From: Methanomicrobia archaeon
Lineage (GTDB): Archaea > Methanobacteriota_B > Thermococci > Methanofastidiosales > NM3
Reading direction: 5' to 3'
Assembly (NCBI GenBank): GCA_030603445.1
Contig: JAUVXU010000002.1
Coordinates: 62,001 to 126,000 of the forward strand
Length of the DNA: 64,000 bases
Shown here: positions 7,264 through 18,181 of the stretch, one piece after another
Layout of the letters: each line of letters opens with the position of its first letter
How positions within the stretch are numbered: the first letter of the stretch is position 1
Made by a program: the position numbers and the translations under genes
Notes under the pieces: generated by a model
Database searches by the model: none
What the model was told of the DNA's origin: nothing
Seen by the model: only the letters and a program-made list of their open reading frames with translations

Positions 7264-8634
7264 ATGCAGTCTGTGTCAAGAGATGAAATATTGCATGGGC
7301 CGATTATAAAAACGCTATTCAAGCTTGGATGGCCGATTATGATATCAAGTTTGCTTGGCACCGCATATACCCTTGCAGATACTTTTTGGTTAGGGCGACT
7401 TGAACATTCCATGAACGCTGTTGCCGCACTGCAGATATCCTGGCCGATAATATTTTTCCTAATATCCCTTGCATTTGGATTTGGAAGTGCAGGTATTGCA
7501 CTAATATCCCAATACACTGGCGCTAGAAGGCAAAAGGATGCAGAAAAGACCGCAGGACAAGTTATTCTTGTATCATTGATTTTTGGCACAGTTATGGCTA
7601 TAATAGGTGTGTTTCTCTCGCCATTTATTGTTGCCTCATTAGGCCTTGAACAGGAGGTATCACGCTTCTCCATACAGTATATGCGCATCATATTTCTTGG
7701 TATTCCTTTTACTTTTGGAACCTTTACCTTTGGCTTCATAATGCGGGCCTATGGCGACTCTTTTACGCCTATGATAGTAGAAGGGCTTGCCGTTACCCTT
7801 AATATAATCCTTGACCCCTTCTTGATATTTGGTATAGGAATATTTCCTGAAATGGGGGTTGCAGGCGCAGCGTTAGCTTCTGTACTAACACAGGGTCTTG
7901 GCACGCTTTTGGCATTTTATCTTCTATTCAATGGAAAAGTTGGGATTTGCCTAAAGCTTCATCATCTGTTTCCTGACAAAAAAAAGATCTCAAAGATAAT
8001 CAAGATTGGCGTGCCTGCATCTATTGGACATTCCGCAACTGGATTTGGGTTTTTTATGTTGATGTATGTAATTGCGCTACTTCCAAACAATACGCTTGCA
8101 CTTGCATCATATGGCGTGGGGGATCGCATTCTAAATCTTATATTCATATCCATAAACGGCCTTAGTGCTGGTATTAGTGTAATTCTGGGTCAAAGTATAG
8201 GGGCTGGAGATATAATACGAGCAGAAAACGCCGTTAAGAAGGGCATCTATGTAATGTTCTTAATCCTTGTAGGATGCGCCCTGTTCGTATATGCCCTTAA
8301 AACAGACATTATATCCTTCTTCATAAAGGACGCAGATGTCATAGCAGAAGGTGCCGTATTTTTAAGATATACCCTTATAGGAATCCCTTTCTATGGCCTT
8401 TTTAGCGGGATTAATGCCGCATTTAGGGGATCTGGGCACAACGTCCCTTCTATGGCTATTGAAATATCAAGGCTCTGGTTATTGCGAATACCAATTGTTT
8501 ACATTCTCGGGATATATATGGGGATGGGCACAACAGGTGTGTGGATTGGAATGGCCACTAGCAATATCATAAGCGCCATAATAGGAGTTGCTATTTTTAA
8601 AACAGGCATCTGGAAGAAAAAGGTAATAGATTAA
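7264..8634 (+). CDS. MATE-family multidrug/cation exporter
   Basis: A 456-residue, 12-helix exporter that uses a sodium or proton gradient. The opening GPIIKTLFKLGWPIMISSLL and the ADTFWLGRL motif after helix 1 are typical, and the two six-helix halves are visible with the second starting near KIIKIGVPASIGH. The archaeal NorM/DinF-like branch carries these features. The substrate cannot be inferred. ATG lies about 25 bases below AATATTTAAAA, suggesting a leaderless message. Its 3' end meets the convergent uvrB gene with only two bases between them. Confidence 0.93.
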   Translation: MQSVSRDEILHGPIIKTLFKLGWPIMISSLLGTAYTLADTFWLGRLEHSMNAVAALQISWPIIFFLISLAFGFGSAGIALISQYTGARRQKDAEKTAGQVILVSLIFGTVMAIIGVFLSPFIVASLGLEQEVSRFSIQYMRIIFLGIPFTFGTFTFGFIMRAYGDSFTPMIVEGLAVTLNIILDPFLIFGIGIFPEMGVAGAALASVLTQGLGTLLAFYLLFNGKVGICLKLHHLFPDKKKISKIIKIGVPASIGHSATGFGFFMLMYVIALLPNNTLALASYGVGDRILNLIFISINGLSAGISVILGQSIGAGDIIRAENAVKKGIYVMFLILVGCALFVYALKTDIISFFIKDADVIAEGAVFLRYTLIGIPFYGLFSGINAAFRGSGHNVPSMAIEISRLWLLRIPIVYILGIYMGMGTTGVWIGMATSNIISAIIGVAIFKTGIWKKKVID

Positions 8635-8636
8635 AA

Positions 8637-10586
8637 TTATGGCATGTCAAATTTCTTCTTTATTTTTTTTACGCGGTCTCGCAATTTTATGGCCAGTTCA
8701 AAGTCCAACTCATCAGCCGCTTTTCTCATAATTCCTTCAAGTTCCTCTATAAGTGCAGGTATCTCCTTTTTTGGCATGCCCTTTACATCTTTTAATATGA
8801 CTTCCTGCTCCATTATAGGTTTTAATATCGTTTTAGGGGTTATGTTATGCACCCTGTTATATTCCAGTTGTATGGCCCTTCGCCTGTTCATCTCATTTAT
8901 AGCACGCTTTATAGACTCTGTTTCCTTATCCATGTAAAGTATGACTTTTGATGAAGAGTTTCTTGCAGCACGTCCGACAATTTGAATAATAGACTTGTCG
9001 TTACGTAAAAAACCTTCCTTATCCGCATCAAGAATAGCAACGAGTGCAACCTCAGGAATATCTATTCCTTCCCTTAATAGATTAATTCCAACAAGTACAT
9101 CAAATGTCCCCAAGCGCAGCTGGCGTAATATCTCAGAACGCTCCAGAGTATCAATCTCAGAATGCAAGTAACGGACCTTTATGTCTTTCTCACTTAGGAA
9201 TTCTGTTAGCTCCTCGGCCATGCGCTTTGTAAGTGTAGTTACAAGCACACGGAATCCCTTTGACACCGTAATGCGAATTTCCTTTATAAGATCGGATATC
9301 TGCCCCTTAATAGGATGTTTTATTACTATTGGGTCAACAAGGCCTGTTGGGCGTATGATCTGTTCTACTATCTGGCCTGAAACCCCGACTTCATAGTCGC
9401 CAGGTGTTGCAGACACAAATATAACACTATTCAAGTGTCTTGAAAATTCATTGAACTGCAACGGTCGATTATCATAAGTAGAAGGTAATCGAAAACCGAA
9501 GTCCACCAATGCACGCTTGCGGGAACGATCTCCATTATACATGCCATGCAGCTGTGGTATGGACTGGTGTGACTCATCAATTATCATGAGAAAATCCTTT
9601 GGAAAATAATCAAGGAGGCAATATGGCGCCTCTCCAGGCCTTCGCCCATCGAAATGTATTGAATAGTTTTCTATGCCTTTGCAATATCCAAGCTCTTCTA
9701 TCATTTCCAAATCATATTGTACCCGTGTTTTAAGGCGATGTGCCACTAAAGGATCTTTTATATTCGGAAGCACGTTCTCAAGCTCGCTTCGTATTGAGTC
9801 CAAAGCCCGCTGTTTGCTACCTTCATCAATAGCAAAATGGCGTGCTGGGAAAAGATAAAAGTATTCAAGGCGTTTTTTTGGTTCCACATCATAACGATCT
9901 AGCATGACCAATCTATCTATTGTGTCCCCGAACAGCTCAATTCGCAGTATATCATCACCATATGCTGGAACTACGTCTACTACGTCTCCACGCACCCTGA
10001 ATCTGCCTGATACCAATTCCAGATCATTGCGTTCATACTGCTGCTCAAGCAAAGCAACGATAATGTCTCTTCGTGATATGTTATCGCCTACGCGTAGTTC
10101 CATTGCAAGACTCTTATATGTTGCAGGATTTCCCAAGCTGTATATGCATGATACAGAAGACACGACAATAACGTCTCGGCGTGTTAAGATGCCTTCTGTT
10201 GCCGATATACGCATCTGCTCGATTTTTGCATTTACCTGGGCATCCTTCTCAATATACGTATCAGATGCCGCAATGTATGATTCTGGTTGATAATAATCAT
10301 AATATGAAACAAAATACTCCACCCTATTTTCTGGAAAAAATGATTTGAACTCTTGGAATAGTTGGGCTGCAAGAGTCTTGTTATGCGCAAGTACGAGAGT
10401 AGGCTTATGCAACTGTGCGATTGCATGGGAAACTGTGAACGTCTTCCCGCTACCTGTAACACCTAAAAGTACCTGTTTATTTATCCCTCTATTAAACCCA
10501 TCCACTAAAGATGATATGGCTTTTGGTTGATCCCCTTTTGGCAAAAATTCAGAAACAAGCTTAAAATCCGGCGTTTTATAATCCAT
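8637..10586 (-). CDS. uvrB: Excinuclease ABC subunit B
   Basis: Damage-verifying helicase of nucleotide excision repair. It is loaded by UvrA and recruits UvrC. Walker A is GVTGSGKTFT, the beta-hairpin region follows with YVSYYDYYQPESY-type sequence, the DEAD-like box is IIDESH, and the C-terminal helicase motifs include GINLLREGIDIPEV and QIVGRAARN. The last 40 residues form the coiled-coil UVR domain (ELDFELAIKLRDRVKK) that contacts UvrC. At 649 residues it is full length. Last gene of the uvrA-uvrC-uvrB operon, overlapping uvrC by 11 bases. UvrABC in archaea is generally considered of bacterial origin and is typical of mesophiles. Confidence 0.97.
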   Translation of the reverse strand: MDYKTPDFKLVSEFLPKGDQPKAISSLVDGFNRGINKQVLLGVTGSGKTFTVSHAIAQLHKPTLVLAHNKTLAAQLFQEFKSFFPENRVEYFVSYYDYYQPESYIAASDTYIEKDAQVNAKIEQMRISATEGILTRRDVIVVSSVSCIYSLGNPATYKSLAMELRVGDNISRRDIIVALLEQQYERNDLELVSGRFRVRGDVVDVVPAYGDDILRIELFGDTIDRLVMLDRYDVEPKKRLEYFYLFPARHFAIDEGSKQRALDSIRSELENVLPNIKDPLVAHRLKTRVQYDLEMIEELGYCKGIENYSIHFDGRRPGEAPYCLLDYFPKDFLMIIDESHQSIPQLHGMYNGDRSRKRALVDFGFRLPSTYDNRPLQFNEFSRHLNSVIFVSATPGDYEVGVSGQIVEQIIRPTGLVDPIVIKHPIKGQISDLIKEIRITVSKGFRVLVTTLTKRMAEELTEFLSEKDIKVRYLHSEIDTLERSEILRQLRLGTFDVLVGINLLREGIDIPEVALVAILDADKEGFLRNDKSIIQIVGRAARNSSSKVILYMDKETESIKRAINEMNRRRAIQLEYNRVHNITPKTILKPIMEQEVILKDVKGMPKKEIPALIEELEGIMRKAADELDFELAIKLRDRVKKIKKKFDMP

Positions 10587-12141
10587 CTGATAACATCCCT
10601 TTCTTGCGCAATAATTTATGGTATGTTATTGCGAATCTGTGTGCTTCATCGCGTATTAAAATTAACAGTTTCAATCCTTTTGATAATCGAGGCATTTTTA
10701 CTGGCTCACTTCTTCCCGGCACGAACACTTCCTCGTTGCGTTTGGCCAAAGATATTATCGGGATATAAAGCCCCAATACACGTAATTCTTCATACGCCGC
10801 CATAAGCTGTCCCTTTCCGCCATCAATTACAATAAGATCTGGCAATATCTTACTTTCTTTTTTAAGCCTAAAATATCTTCGGCGCACAACCTCTGCTATT
10901 GAAGCATAATCATCGATTCCTTCCACAGTTTTGATTTTGTACCTTCTATAGTTGGATTTATCGGCCTCGCCATATCGAAACTGTACCATGGAAGCCACAG
11001 TATGACTTCCAGAAATATGGGATATGTCAAAACATTCTATCACTTCTGGAAGGCGCCTTAATTTAAGGGATGATTTCAATTCCTCCAACATCCTGGCCTT
11101 TTCCAGGAAATGCTCCTCTATATTGTATTTTACAAGTTGGACCAGCTCTCTTTTGCTGCCACGTTTTGGCACAATAAGCTTTACAGATTTTTTTCTAAAA
11201 CTCCCTAAATAAGGCCCAATAGCATCGTCCTTTAGCTTTCTAGGAAGAAGTATTTCCTTGGGAACAGAGTTTTTTGCATAATATTGAACTATAAATTCTT
11301 CTAAAAAATTTTGTGTATATGAAAATTGGAATTCATGTTTTGTAGCAAGCACCCCTTTATTGATATTAAAAAGCATCAGATAAACTGTATCTCCTTCGTG
11401 CACATAGTTTATGACATCCTCATCATAGCATATATTTCTTTCAACTTTTTGTTTTTCGTAAAGTGTTGTCAATGCCTCTATCTGATTTCGAAGTATAAGT
11501 GATCTCTCAAATAACTCCGTTTTCGTATAAACGTTCATTTCATCAGTAAGTTCCCTTATGAGGTCTACCGCATCTCCTCCAAGATATCTTTCGACCTTGT
11601 GTATTCGCTTGATATATTCCTCCCTTGTAATTGCTCCGGAGCATGGGGCAGAACAGACCTTTATGTGTTGACGCAAGCATGGCCTCTTGTGAAAACGCCT
11701 GCATGTTCTTAGCCCGAATGCAGACCTAAGAGCCTTTATGATGTTATCTCGCTGTTGTGCATTAACAAAAGGTCCAAAGTATTTTCCTTTTTGCTTTTTA
11801 TCACGGGCAATAATAATGCGAGGAAAATCTTCTTCAGTGACAAGAATATAAGCATACCTTCTAGAATCCTTCAAATCAATATTAAAGCGCGGCTTATAAT
11901 GCTTTATTAAATTATTCTCAAGAATCAGCGCTTCCACTTCATTTGATGTGACAAAATAATCAATAGATGCTATCTCGGAAATCAAAAGCCTGGTCTTTGC
12001 ATCCTTAATGTTCTTTTGAAAATAGGACCTTACCCTTTTTTGGAGTGACTTTGCCTTCCCAACATAAATTACATTTCCACCCTTATTTTTGTAGATGTAA
12101 CATCCTGGGCCCTTAGGAATGTGTTTAACGTATATCATCAT
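10576..12141 (-). CDS. uvrC: Excinuclease ABC subunit C lacking the C-terminal HhH domain
   Basis: Dual endonuclease that cuts on both sides of a lesion. Present in order: GIY-YIG nuclease ([21 protein letters not shown]), four cysteines C147, C155, C163, C167 that match the Fe-S cluster site of UvrC, a UVR motif around residues 195-235, and the RNase H-like 5' nuclease with [25 protein letters not shown] and [13 protein letters not shown]. The protein stops 12 residues after that last motif, at 521 residues, so the double helix-hairpin-helix DNA-binding domain that normally ends UvrC is missing. The stop overlaps the uvrB start, so this is not obviously a frameshift. Confidence 0.95.
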   Translation of the reverse strand: MMIYVKHIPKGPGCYIYKNKGGNVIYVGKAKSLQKRVRSYFQKNIKDAKTRLLISEIASIDYFVTSNEVEALILENNLIKHYKPRFNIDLKDSRRYAYILVTEEDFPRIIIARDKKQKGKYFGPFVNAQQRDNIIKALRSAFGLRTCRRFHKRPCLRQHIKVCSAPCSGAITREEYIKRIHKVERYLGGDAVDLIRELTDEMNVYTKTELFERSLILRNQIEALTTLYEKQKVERNICYDEDVINYVHEGDTVYLMLFNINKGVLATKHEFQFSYTQNFLEEFIVQYYAKNSVPKEILLPRKLKDDAIGPYLGSFRKKSVKLIVPKRGSKRELVQLVKYNIEEHFLEKARMLEELKSSLKLRRLPEVIECFDISHISGSHTVASMVQFRYGEADKSNYRRYKIKTVEGIDDYASIAEVVRRRYFRLKKESKILPDLIVIDGGKGQLMAAYEELRVLGLYIPIISLAKRNEEVFVPGRSEPVKMPRLSKGLKLLILIRDEAHRFAITYHKLLRKKGMLSDGL

Positions 12142-14941
12142 TTAACACTTTCTTCAAAAAGCTCCCTGTATAACTTTTTTTATTTGCTGCCACTTCCTCG
12201 GGTGTTCCGGTTGCAACTATCATTCCCCCTTCATCGCCCCCCTCCGGTCCAAGGTCTATAATATAATCTGCGGTCTTTATAATATCGAGGTTATGTTCTA
12301 TAACAACAATGCTATTTCCCTTATCCACCAATCTATTAAGCACTCCTAAAAGCATTTTCACATCATGAAAATGTAATCCTGTGGTGGGTTCGTCTAACAG
12401 GTACAATGTATTTCCAGTTGCCCTTTTTGCCAATTCCTTTGTAAGCTTGATCCGTTGCGCCTCTCCGCCTGAAAGAGTTGTGGAAGGTTGCCCTAGTTTT
12501 ATGTAACCAAGTCCAACATCAGAAAGAGTCTGTAACTTACGTTTTATATTTGGTATATGGACAAAGAACTCTAAAGCCTCTTCAACGCTCATCTCAATTA
12601 TGTCCGCAATATTCTTACCCTTATAAGCCACTTCAAGAGTCTCCTTATTGAAGCGTCTTTCCCTACACTCCTCACAGGTTACATATACATCTGGCAAAAA
12701 ATTCATCTCAATTTTTATCAACCCGTCCCCTTTACATGCCTCGCAACGGCCACCTTTAACATTAAAAGAGAAGCGCCCAGGTTTGTACCCCCTAATCTTG
12801 CTCTCTTTGGTCTGTGCAAAAAGGGCCCGTATATCATCAAATACTTTTATGTATGTTGCAGGATTGCTTCTTGGGGTCTTTCCAATTGGTGACTGGTCTA
12901 TCATTATGACCTTGTCAAGTTCTTTTGGAACTAGTATTGTGTCATGGTCTCCTGGAACGTCCTTGCTTTTATAGAATTTTTTCATAAGGGAGCGATACAA
13001 GACATCATGAATAAGTGTGGACTTTCCGCTTCCTGAAACGCCTGTTACGACGGTTAATAAGCCAAGCGGGATCTTTACATCTATAGATCGAAGATTGTGT
13101 TCTCTTGCTTTTTTTACTAAGATCGAGTTAGCCGAATGCCTGCGTTTTTTTGGGACATCTATTTTCAATGTGCCTGCAAGGTATTTTCCAGTAATGGATT
13201 TTTTATTTTTTTCTATTTCCTCAGGAGTGCCTAATGCTATTATCTCCCCGCCATGTATGCCTGCTCCAGGACCCATATCAACAACATAATCTGCATTTCG
13301 TATTGTATCTTCATCATGCTCCACAACAATGAGTGTATTACCTATATCTCGCAGTTGTTGTAATGTCTTTATAAGCAAGTTATTATTGCGCTGATGCAAA
13401 CCAATACTAGGTTCATCTAATATATACAATACACCTACCAAATTAGATCCAATCTGTGTAGCAAGGCGTATACGCTGCGCCTCTCCTCCTGAAAGAGACC
13501 CTGCTGTACGTGAAAGCGTAAGATACGAAAGGCCAACATTGTCAAGGAATCGCAACCTAGAATTTATTTCTTTTAATACCTGCTTCGCTATTATGTGTTG
13601 TTTTTCATTGAGCTTTATATTATCAAAAAATTTAATTGAATCCTTTATAGAAAGATCCGTGCACTCCATTATGTTCTTATTATTTATGCGTACAGACAAT
13701 ATTTTATCCTTTAAGCGCTTCCCTCCACAAGTGGGGCATGGATAAAAACGCATGAAACGTTCTATATCTCTTCGCCTATAATCAGATTGTGTCTGTCTGT
13801 AAAGACGCTCAAGTAATGGTATTATGCCTTCATATTTGCTGTCATATTGCACCTTTGCCTCAGTATTTTTGGACACATATGTAAATCTAAGCTTATTTGT
13901 TGTTCCATACATTGTAATATTAAACTGTTTATCTGTCAATTCATTTAAGGGAGTGAATATATCAAATCCATATTTTTTTGCTACGGTAGATATTTGTCTA
14001 ATCCTCCAACCATCTACAATCCCTTTAAATGGAATTATGGCACCATCCGCTATTGATAAAGACTTGTCCGGAACCACAATATCTGGGTCTATCTCTTCTT
14101 TATATCCTAATCCAGAACACGTTTCACAAGCTCCAAAAGGCGAGTTAAATGAGAACATTCTAGGTTGCAATTCTTCAAATGTGATATCGCAATGGGGGCA
14201 TGACATCTTAGAAGAATACAGTTTCTCTTCATTTCCATCTAAAACTATTATCAGACCCTCGCCTTTTGTAAGGGCAGATTCAACAGCTTCTTGAGTGCGG
14301 GCTCCATCTAAAGTATTTAACCTATCAATGACAATCTCTATATCGTGTTTTTTGTATCTCTCCAAGGATATTTTTTCATCAGTGCGTATGATCTGTTTAT
14401 TTACCCTAACTCTGCGATACCCTTCCTTGTCCAAGTCTTTTATTAATCTCTCATAAGTTCCCTTCTTCTGCCTAATTAATGGTGCAAGAAGGATAATATC
14501 CTTGTTCGGATATTCCTTACGTATTATATTTGTTATGACATCAGGTGTCTTTTTCTCGATAGGTATATTGTGTATGGGACAATATGGTGTGCCTACGCGG
14601 GCATATAAAAGCCTCAAATAATCATATATTTCAGTAACAGTTCCGACAGTGGATCTTGGATTTTTAGATGTTGTCTTTTGCTCTATTGAGATTGCAGGAG
14701 AAAGCCCTTCAATAGAATCAACATCTGGTTTATTCATTATCCCTAAAAACTGGCGTGCATATGCTGACAATGATTCTACATAGCGGCGTTGGCCTTCCGC
14801 ATAAATAGTGTCAAACGCCAGTGTCGACTTCCCCGACCCTGAAAGGCCCGTTATAACAATGACCTTATTGCGGGGTAATGTCAATGAGATATTTTTTAAA
14901 TTGTGTTCACGAGCGCCTTTTATGACCAAATTTTTCTGCAT
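12125..14941 (-). CDS. uvrA: Excinuclease ABC subunit A
   Basis: Damage-recognition ATPase with two ABC modules. The first Walker A is [20 protein letters not shown], the second [19 protein letters not shown]. Two zinc sites are visible (CPHCDITF ... CETCSGLGY and CEACKGDG ... CEECRERRF), as are two LSGGEAQRI signatures. Length of 938 residues is normal. The ATG at 14941 lies about 25-30 bases below a CTTTTAAAGT box, indicating a leaderless transcript for the operon; an in-frame TTG nine bases upstream is a poorer start. The 3' end overlaps uvrC by 17 bases, so all three subunits are probably made from one message. Confidence 0.97.
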   Translation of the reverse strand: MQKNLVIKGAREHNLKNISLTLPRNKVIVITGLSGSGKSTLAFDTIYAEGQRRYVESLSAYARQFLGIMNKPDVDSIEGLSPAISIEQKTTSKNPRSTVGTVTEIYDYLRLLYARVGTPYCPIHNIPIEKKTPDVITNIIRKEYPNKDIILLAPLIRQKKGTYERLIKDLDKEGYRRVRVNKQIIRTDEKISLERYKKHDIEIVIDRLNTLDGARTQEAVESALTKGEGLIIVLDGNEEKLYSSKMSCPHCDITFEELQPRMFSFNSPFGACETCSGLGYKEEIDPDIVVPDKSLSIADGAIIPFKGIVDGWRIRQISTVAKKYGFDIFTPLNELTDKQFNITMYGTTNKLRFTYVSKNTEAKVQYDSKYEGIIPLLERLYRQTQSDYRRRDIERFMRFYPCPTCGGKRLKDKILSVRINNKNIMECTDLSIKDSIKFFDNIKLNEKQHIIAKQVLKEINSRLRFLDNVGLSYLTLSRTAGSLSGGEAQRIRLATQIGSNLVGVLYILDEPSIGLHQRNNNLLIKTLQQLRDIGNTLIVVEHDEDTIRNADYVVDMGPGAGIHGGEIIALGTPEEIEKNKKSITGKYLAGTLKIDVPKKRRHSANSILVKKAREHNLRSIDVKIPLGLLTVVTGVSGSGKSTLIHDVLYRSLMKKFYKSKDVPGDHDTILVPKELDKVIMIDQSPIGKTPRSNPATYIKVFDDIRALFAQTKESKIRGYKPGRFSFNVKGGRCEACKGDGLIKIEMNFLPDVYVTCEECRERRFNKETLEVAYKGKNIADIIEMSVEEALEFFVHIPNIKRKLQTLSDVGLGYIKLGQPSTTLSGGEAQRIKLTKELAKRATGNTLYLLDEPTTGLHFHDVKMLLGVLNRLVDKGNSIVVIEHNLDIIKTADYIIDLGPEGGDEGGMIVATGTPEEVAANKKSYTGSFLKKVLNDDIR

Positions 14942-15061
14942 ACAACACAAAAAAACGAGTTCAACTTTAAAAGTATTATGGAAGTGCGCAAATGTAAAGA
15001 GAAATAGGTTGATTTATTATTACATATGTAATCTTTTTTGATGTATTTTCAAAAAAAATGT

Positions 15062-15619
15062 TTAATCGTCCCCATCATTAAGAAATGAGGTCCCTTCAAA
15101 AGAATCGTTACCGGGTGCATCGTATGAATATATATACTCATCAGGACCATGATCTTCTTTTGGTTCATGCATATATCTTTTTTTGTTACCATTGCTGTGT
15201 GCACCAAGAACACAAAAAACGGAACCTATCCACCCAATGTAATATCCGATGCCAAGGGTCGTCAACTCGCTTGCCCCTTCGAGATAAAGAGGCACGATTG
15301 TAAGGAATATCATTGCTACAGGGCCAGCAACAGAGCCCCCGTCTGCCTTCAAAATACCGAAAAGACCTCCAATGATCAATAGAATAAAAGCGATTGCTAC
15401 AAAACCCAGCAACACGACAGATATAACATTTGAAAGACCTATATCCGGCAATGAATCCCATAACGTCATTCCATTCTTAAGATTATTGAAAACAGACCTA
15501 GCTATATTAAAAATGGAATCTGAGGCCCACTCATCATACCCATAAGGCAGAACGGATGCCACTATTAGCATGATGCCCCCCACTAAACTTAAAAGACGCC
15601 CCTTATTCATTTGATTCAC
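15062..15619 (-). CDS. Four-helix membrane protein with acidic tail
   Basis: A 185-residue protein. It has an N-terminal membrane helix (LLSLVGGIMLIVASVLPYG), an external loop of about 40 residues, three further hydrophobic helices (VISVVLLGFVAIAFILLII, AGPVAMIFLTIVPLYL and YYIGWIGSVFCVLGA), then a hydrophilic, acidic and Tyr/Asp-rich C-terminal tail of about 45 residues. The topology resembles uncharacterised archaeal four-helix proteins. No motif points to a function. It stands alone between uvrA and purA. Confidence 0.6.
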   Translation of the reverse strand: MNQMNKGRLLSLVGGIMLIVASVLPYGYDEWASDSIFNIARSVFNNLKNGMTLWDSLPDIGLSNVISVVLLGFVAIAFILLIIGGLFGILKADGGSVAGPVAMIFLTIVPLYLEGASELTTLGIGYYIGWIGSVFCVLGAHSNGNKKRYMHEPKEDHGPDEYIYSYDAPGNDSFEGTSFLNDGDD

Positions 15620-15708
15620 CGCATTTTATATTTATGCAATAAATATGTATTATGAATAGAGATATATAAAATAGAGACATAAATAATTTTTTTAATTAGG
15701 GTGGCAAG

Positions 15709-15777
15709 ATGAATATTTCAATTTTCCACATAATATATTTAATAAGTTTATGTATACCTAAACTAATAACAATATAA
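15709..15777 (+). CDS. Possible 22-residue hydrophobic peptide
   Basis: ATG-started frame encoding MNISIFHIIYLISLCIPKLI and two more residues. It is preceded by an AGGGTGG ribosome-site-like sequence at 15698-15704 and a TATATAAAAT element near 15663. The combination of promoter, ribosome site and hydrophobic content is suggestive, but the frame is short and the surroundings very AT-rich. Confidence 0.2.
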   Translation: MNISIFHIIYLISLCIPKLITI

Positions 15778-15809
15778 ATAATAGAAATGATTTGATTATA
15801 AAAATAAAT

Positions 15810-17093
15810 CTAAAAAATGTATTTTAATATTATTGTCTCTGAGCGTTTAGGTCCTATGGACACCCCATACAATGGAACACCTAACTCTGATTCAATAAAT
15901 TTGAGATACACCTTTGCACTCTCTGGAAATGCATCAAATCCCTCTTTTAAAATTTTTGAACAGTCAAAGTCGAAGCCTTCAAATTCTTTATATACTGGCT
16001 TACAACGAGCCAAAATATCCATACTTGCTGGGAAATGCCTCACAGGAGCCCCATCAACCTCATAACCAACGCACACCTTTAGCTTATCAAGGTCACAAAG
16101 CACGTCAAGTTTAGTGATGAAAATGCCATCGAAATCATTTAGCATGTGTGCATACTTGACAAGCATTAAATCTTCCCAACCACAACGCCTTGGACGACCA
16201 GTAACAGTTCCAAACTCATGGCCTTTTTTAGCCATATGTTTTCCATAGTCATCAAAAAGCTCGGTAGGGACAGGGCCCGTGCCCACTCTGGTAGTGTAAG
16301 CCTTAACAACTCCAACTACCTTGCCTATTTTATGGGGTGCAACTCCTGCGCCAGTGCATGCTCCTCCACAAACTGTGTTTGATGATGTGTTAAATGGGTA
16401 TATGCCATGATCTATATCAAGATGCGTGCCTTGTGCACCCTCAAGCAGTATATTTTTTCCTGCTGCATTTGCCTCGTTTATCAGAACACTGGTATCAACC
16501 ACATATTTTCCAAAAATCTTAGCATGCTCCTTGTATGTTTGGATGATATCCTCCTTTGATATCTCAATTTTATGGCCCAATCCTGCAAAATATCTTTTCT
16601 TTAATGAATATATCTTATCGAGTTTTTCTAGAAAACTCCTCTCATTTATAAGGTCAATGAATCGTATGCCCAGACGGGATACTTTATCTGAATAACATGG
16701 CCCAATGCCATTCATTGTGGTTCCGGCCTTGTATTTCCCCTTTAATTCCTCAAGGATTGCGTCCTCTTGTTTATGATATGGCATTATTAAGTGTGCCCGC
16801 TCAGAAATTGCAATATTGCCTATGGAAAGATTACGTGATTTGAGTTGCGTCAGCTCTTTAAGTAGTATCGACGGGTCGATTACCATTCCATTTCCTAATA
16901 CAATGTCCTTTCCTTGTATTATGCCTGAAGGTAATAAGCGTAATTTAAATACCTCATCTCCAACTACAATTGTATGTCCAGCATTATTTCCGCCTTGAAA
17001 ACGCCCCACGATGTCTGCGTTAGCCGCATATAAATCTGTGAGCTTGCCCTTTGCCTCGTCACCCCACTGGCTTCCTAAAATAACGCTAATCAT
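15810..17093 (-). CDS. purA: Adenylosuccinate synthetase
   Basis: Joins IMP and aspartate using GTP, the first committed step to AMP. The N-terminal GSQWGDEAKGKLTD carries the catalytic Asp and P-loop; NNAGHTIVV, the TTMNGIGPCYSDKVSR active-site loop, TRVGTGPVPTEL and TGRPRRCGWEDL follow in order. The protein ends at VSIGPKRSETIIL, as in the family. The chosen ATG (17093) has GTGAT five bases before it, and its product begins MISVILGSQWGDE as expected; an ATG 18 bases upstream would add six residues. A TATA-like element lies around 17155-17166. It appears to be a single-gene unit. Confidence 0.96.
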   Translation of the reverse strand: MISVILGSQWGDEAKGKLTDLYAANADIVGRFQGGNNAGHTIVVGDEVFKLRLLPSGIIQGKDIVLGNGMVIDPSILLKELTQLKSRNLSIGNIAISERAHLIMPYHKQEDAILEELKGKYKAGTTMNGIGPCYSDKVSRLGIRFIDLINERSFLEKLDKIYSLKKRYFAGLGHKIEISKEDIIQTYKEHAKIFGKYVVDTSVLINEANAAGKNILLEGAQGTHLDIDHGIYPFNTSSNTVCGGACTGAGVAPHKIGKVVGVVKAYTTRVGTGPVPTELFDDYGKHMAKKGHEFGTVTGRPRRCGWEDLMLVKYAHMLNDFDGIFITKLDVLCDLDKLKVCVGYEVDGAPVRHFPASMDILARCKPVYKEFEGFDFDCSKILKEGFDAFPESAKVYLKFIESELGVPLYGVSIGPKRSETIILKYIF

Positions 17094-17255
17094 TGTATCA
17101 CGTTTTTTCATTTTTTATTGTAATAAATAAAGGTTTTGGTCGTATTGGCTTTTGTATAAAATATAGTTTCCCCATTCAATGCTACGGCATTATCACATTG
17201 TAATAATATCTATTGGATTACAAGCATAATAAGAATAATAAATAATTAAAGAAAA

Positions 17256-18155
17256 CTATGGCACAAGCCTATTGACCATCCATTCGGGATCGAATAATAC
17301 TAGGTCATCATAACCCTGGCCCAAACCTATGAAAAGGATAGGCTTTTTTGTTGCATAAGATATTGAAAGCGCAGCCCCGCCTCTGGCATCTGCGTCCACT
17401 TTAGTTAGGATAGAACAATCAATGCCGATATCATTAAATTTTTCAGCCTGTTCCACGACTGCATTCCCGCCTAAAGCATCGCCAATAAATATTATTAAAT
17501 TAGGTTTTGTCACGCGCACTATCTTTCGCATCTCATCCATAAGATTCTTATTTGTCTCTGCCCTGCCAGCAGTGTCAATAAGCACTACGTCAATATTGCG
17601 CGCCTTAGCATGCTGCACTGCATCAAAACCCACTGCCGCAGGATCAGCGCCGTATCCTTGTTTTATGACCCTTACGCCAACATTTTGTGCATGTTTTTCC
17701 AACTGCTCTATTGACCCCGCCCTAAACGTATCGGCTGCAGCGATTATACAGGAATACTTTTTCTTACGTAAGATATGTGCAAGCTTTGCAATTGTCGTCG
17801 TCTTGCCTGTACCATTGAAACCTACAAACAGTAATATCGTGGGCATGCCTTTTGCCTTGTTCTCATCTATCTTTTTAAAAAGGTCCATTTGCCCATTTTG
17901 CAGAACATCCCTTATCGCATCTGTCAAAGTATCTTTAAGGACATTTTTCTTTTTTTCAGATATTGATATTTGGGTTCCTACAAGCTTTTCTTTTATATCT
18001 TCAGCTATTCGTTCAGCAACTTTTAATGATACGTCATTTTCCAGAAGGGACAGCTGAAAATCCCAAATAATTTTATCTATGTCCTTCTCAGATATTGTTT
18101 TTTGGGAAACAGAATCAGCCAAAGAAGAAAATTTATTCTTAAGAGAGTCGAACAT
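17256..18155 (-). CDS. ftsY: Signal recognition particle receptor FtsY
   Basis: Membrane-associated GTPase that docks ribosome-SRP complexes at the translocon. The helical N domain covers roughly residues 1-95. The G domain has G1 GFNGTGKTT (112-120), the RAGS insertion signature DTFRAGSIEQL, DTAGR (G3), TKVDADARGGAAL (G4 and following), and GLGQGYDDL near the end. The long acidic A domain of some FtsY proteins is absent, leaving a compact 299-residue form. It is the last gene of the ribosomal/prefoldin block, a neighbourhood conserved in many euryarchaea, and is probably cotranscribed with prefoldin alpha 26 bases upstream. Confidence 0.96.
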   Translation of the reverse strand: MFDSLKNKFSSLADSVSQKTISEKDIDKIIWDFQLSLLENDVSLKVAERIAEDIKEKLVGTQISISEKKKNVLKDTLTDAIRDVLQNGQMDLFKKIDENKAKGMPTILLFVGFNGTGKTTTIAKLAHILRKKKYSCIIAAADTFRAGSIEQLEKHAQNVGVRVIKQGYGADPAAVGFDAVQHAKARNIDVVLIDTAGRAETNKNLMDEMRKIVRVTKPNLIIFIGDALGGNAVVEQAEKFNDIGIDCSILTKVDADARGGAALSISYATKKPILFIGLGQGYDDLVLFDPEWMVNRLVP

Positions 18156-18181
18156 GGCTACACCTACGTTTATTAGGCGCT

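Noticed and set aside
7257-7739. Long antisense frame within the MATE gene
   Set aside because: It lies fully within a clear transporter gene and its protein is low in recognisable structure. Similar frames opposite uvrA, uvrB, uvrC, DNA ligase and the aminopeptidases were dropped for the same reason.
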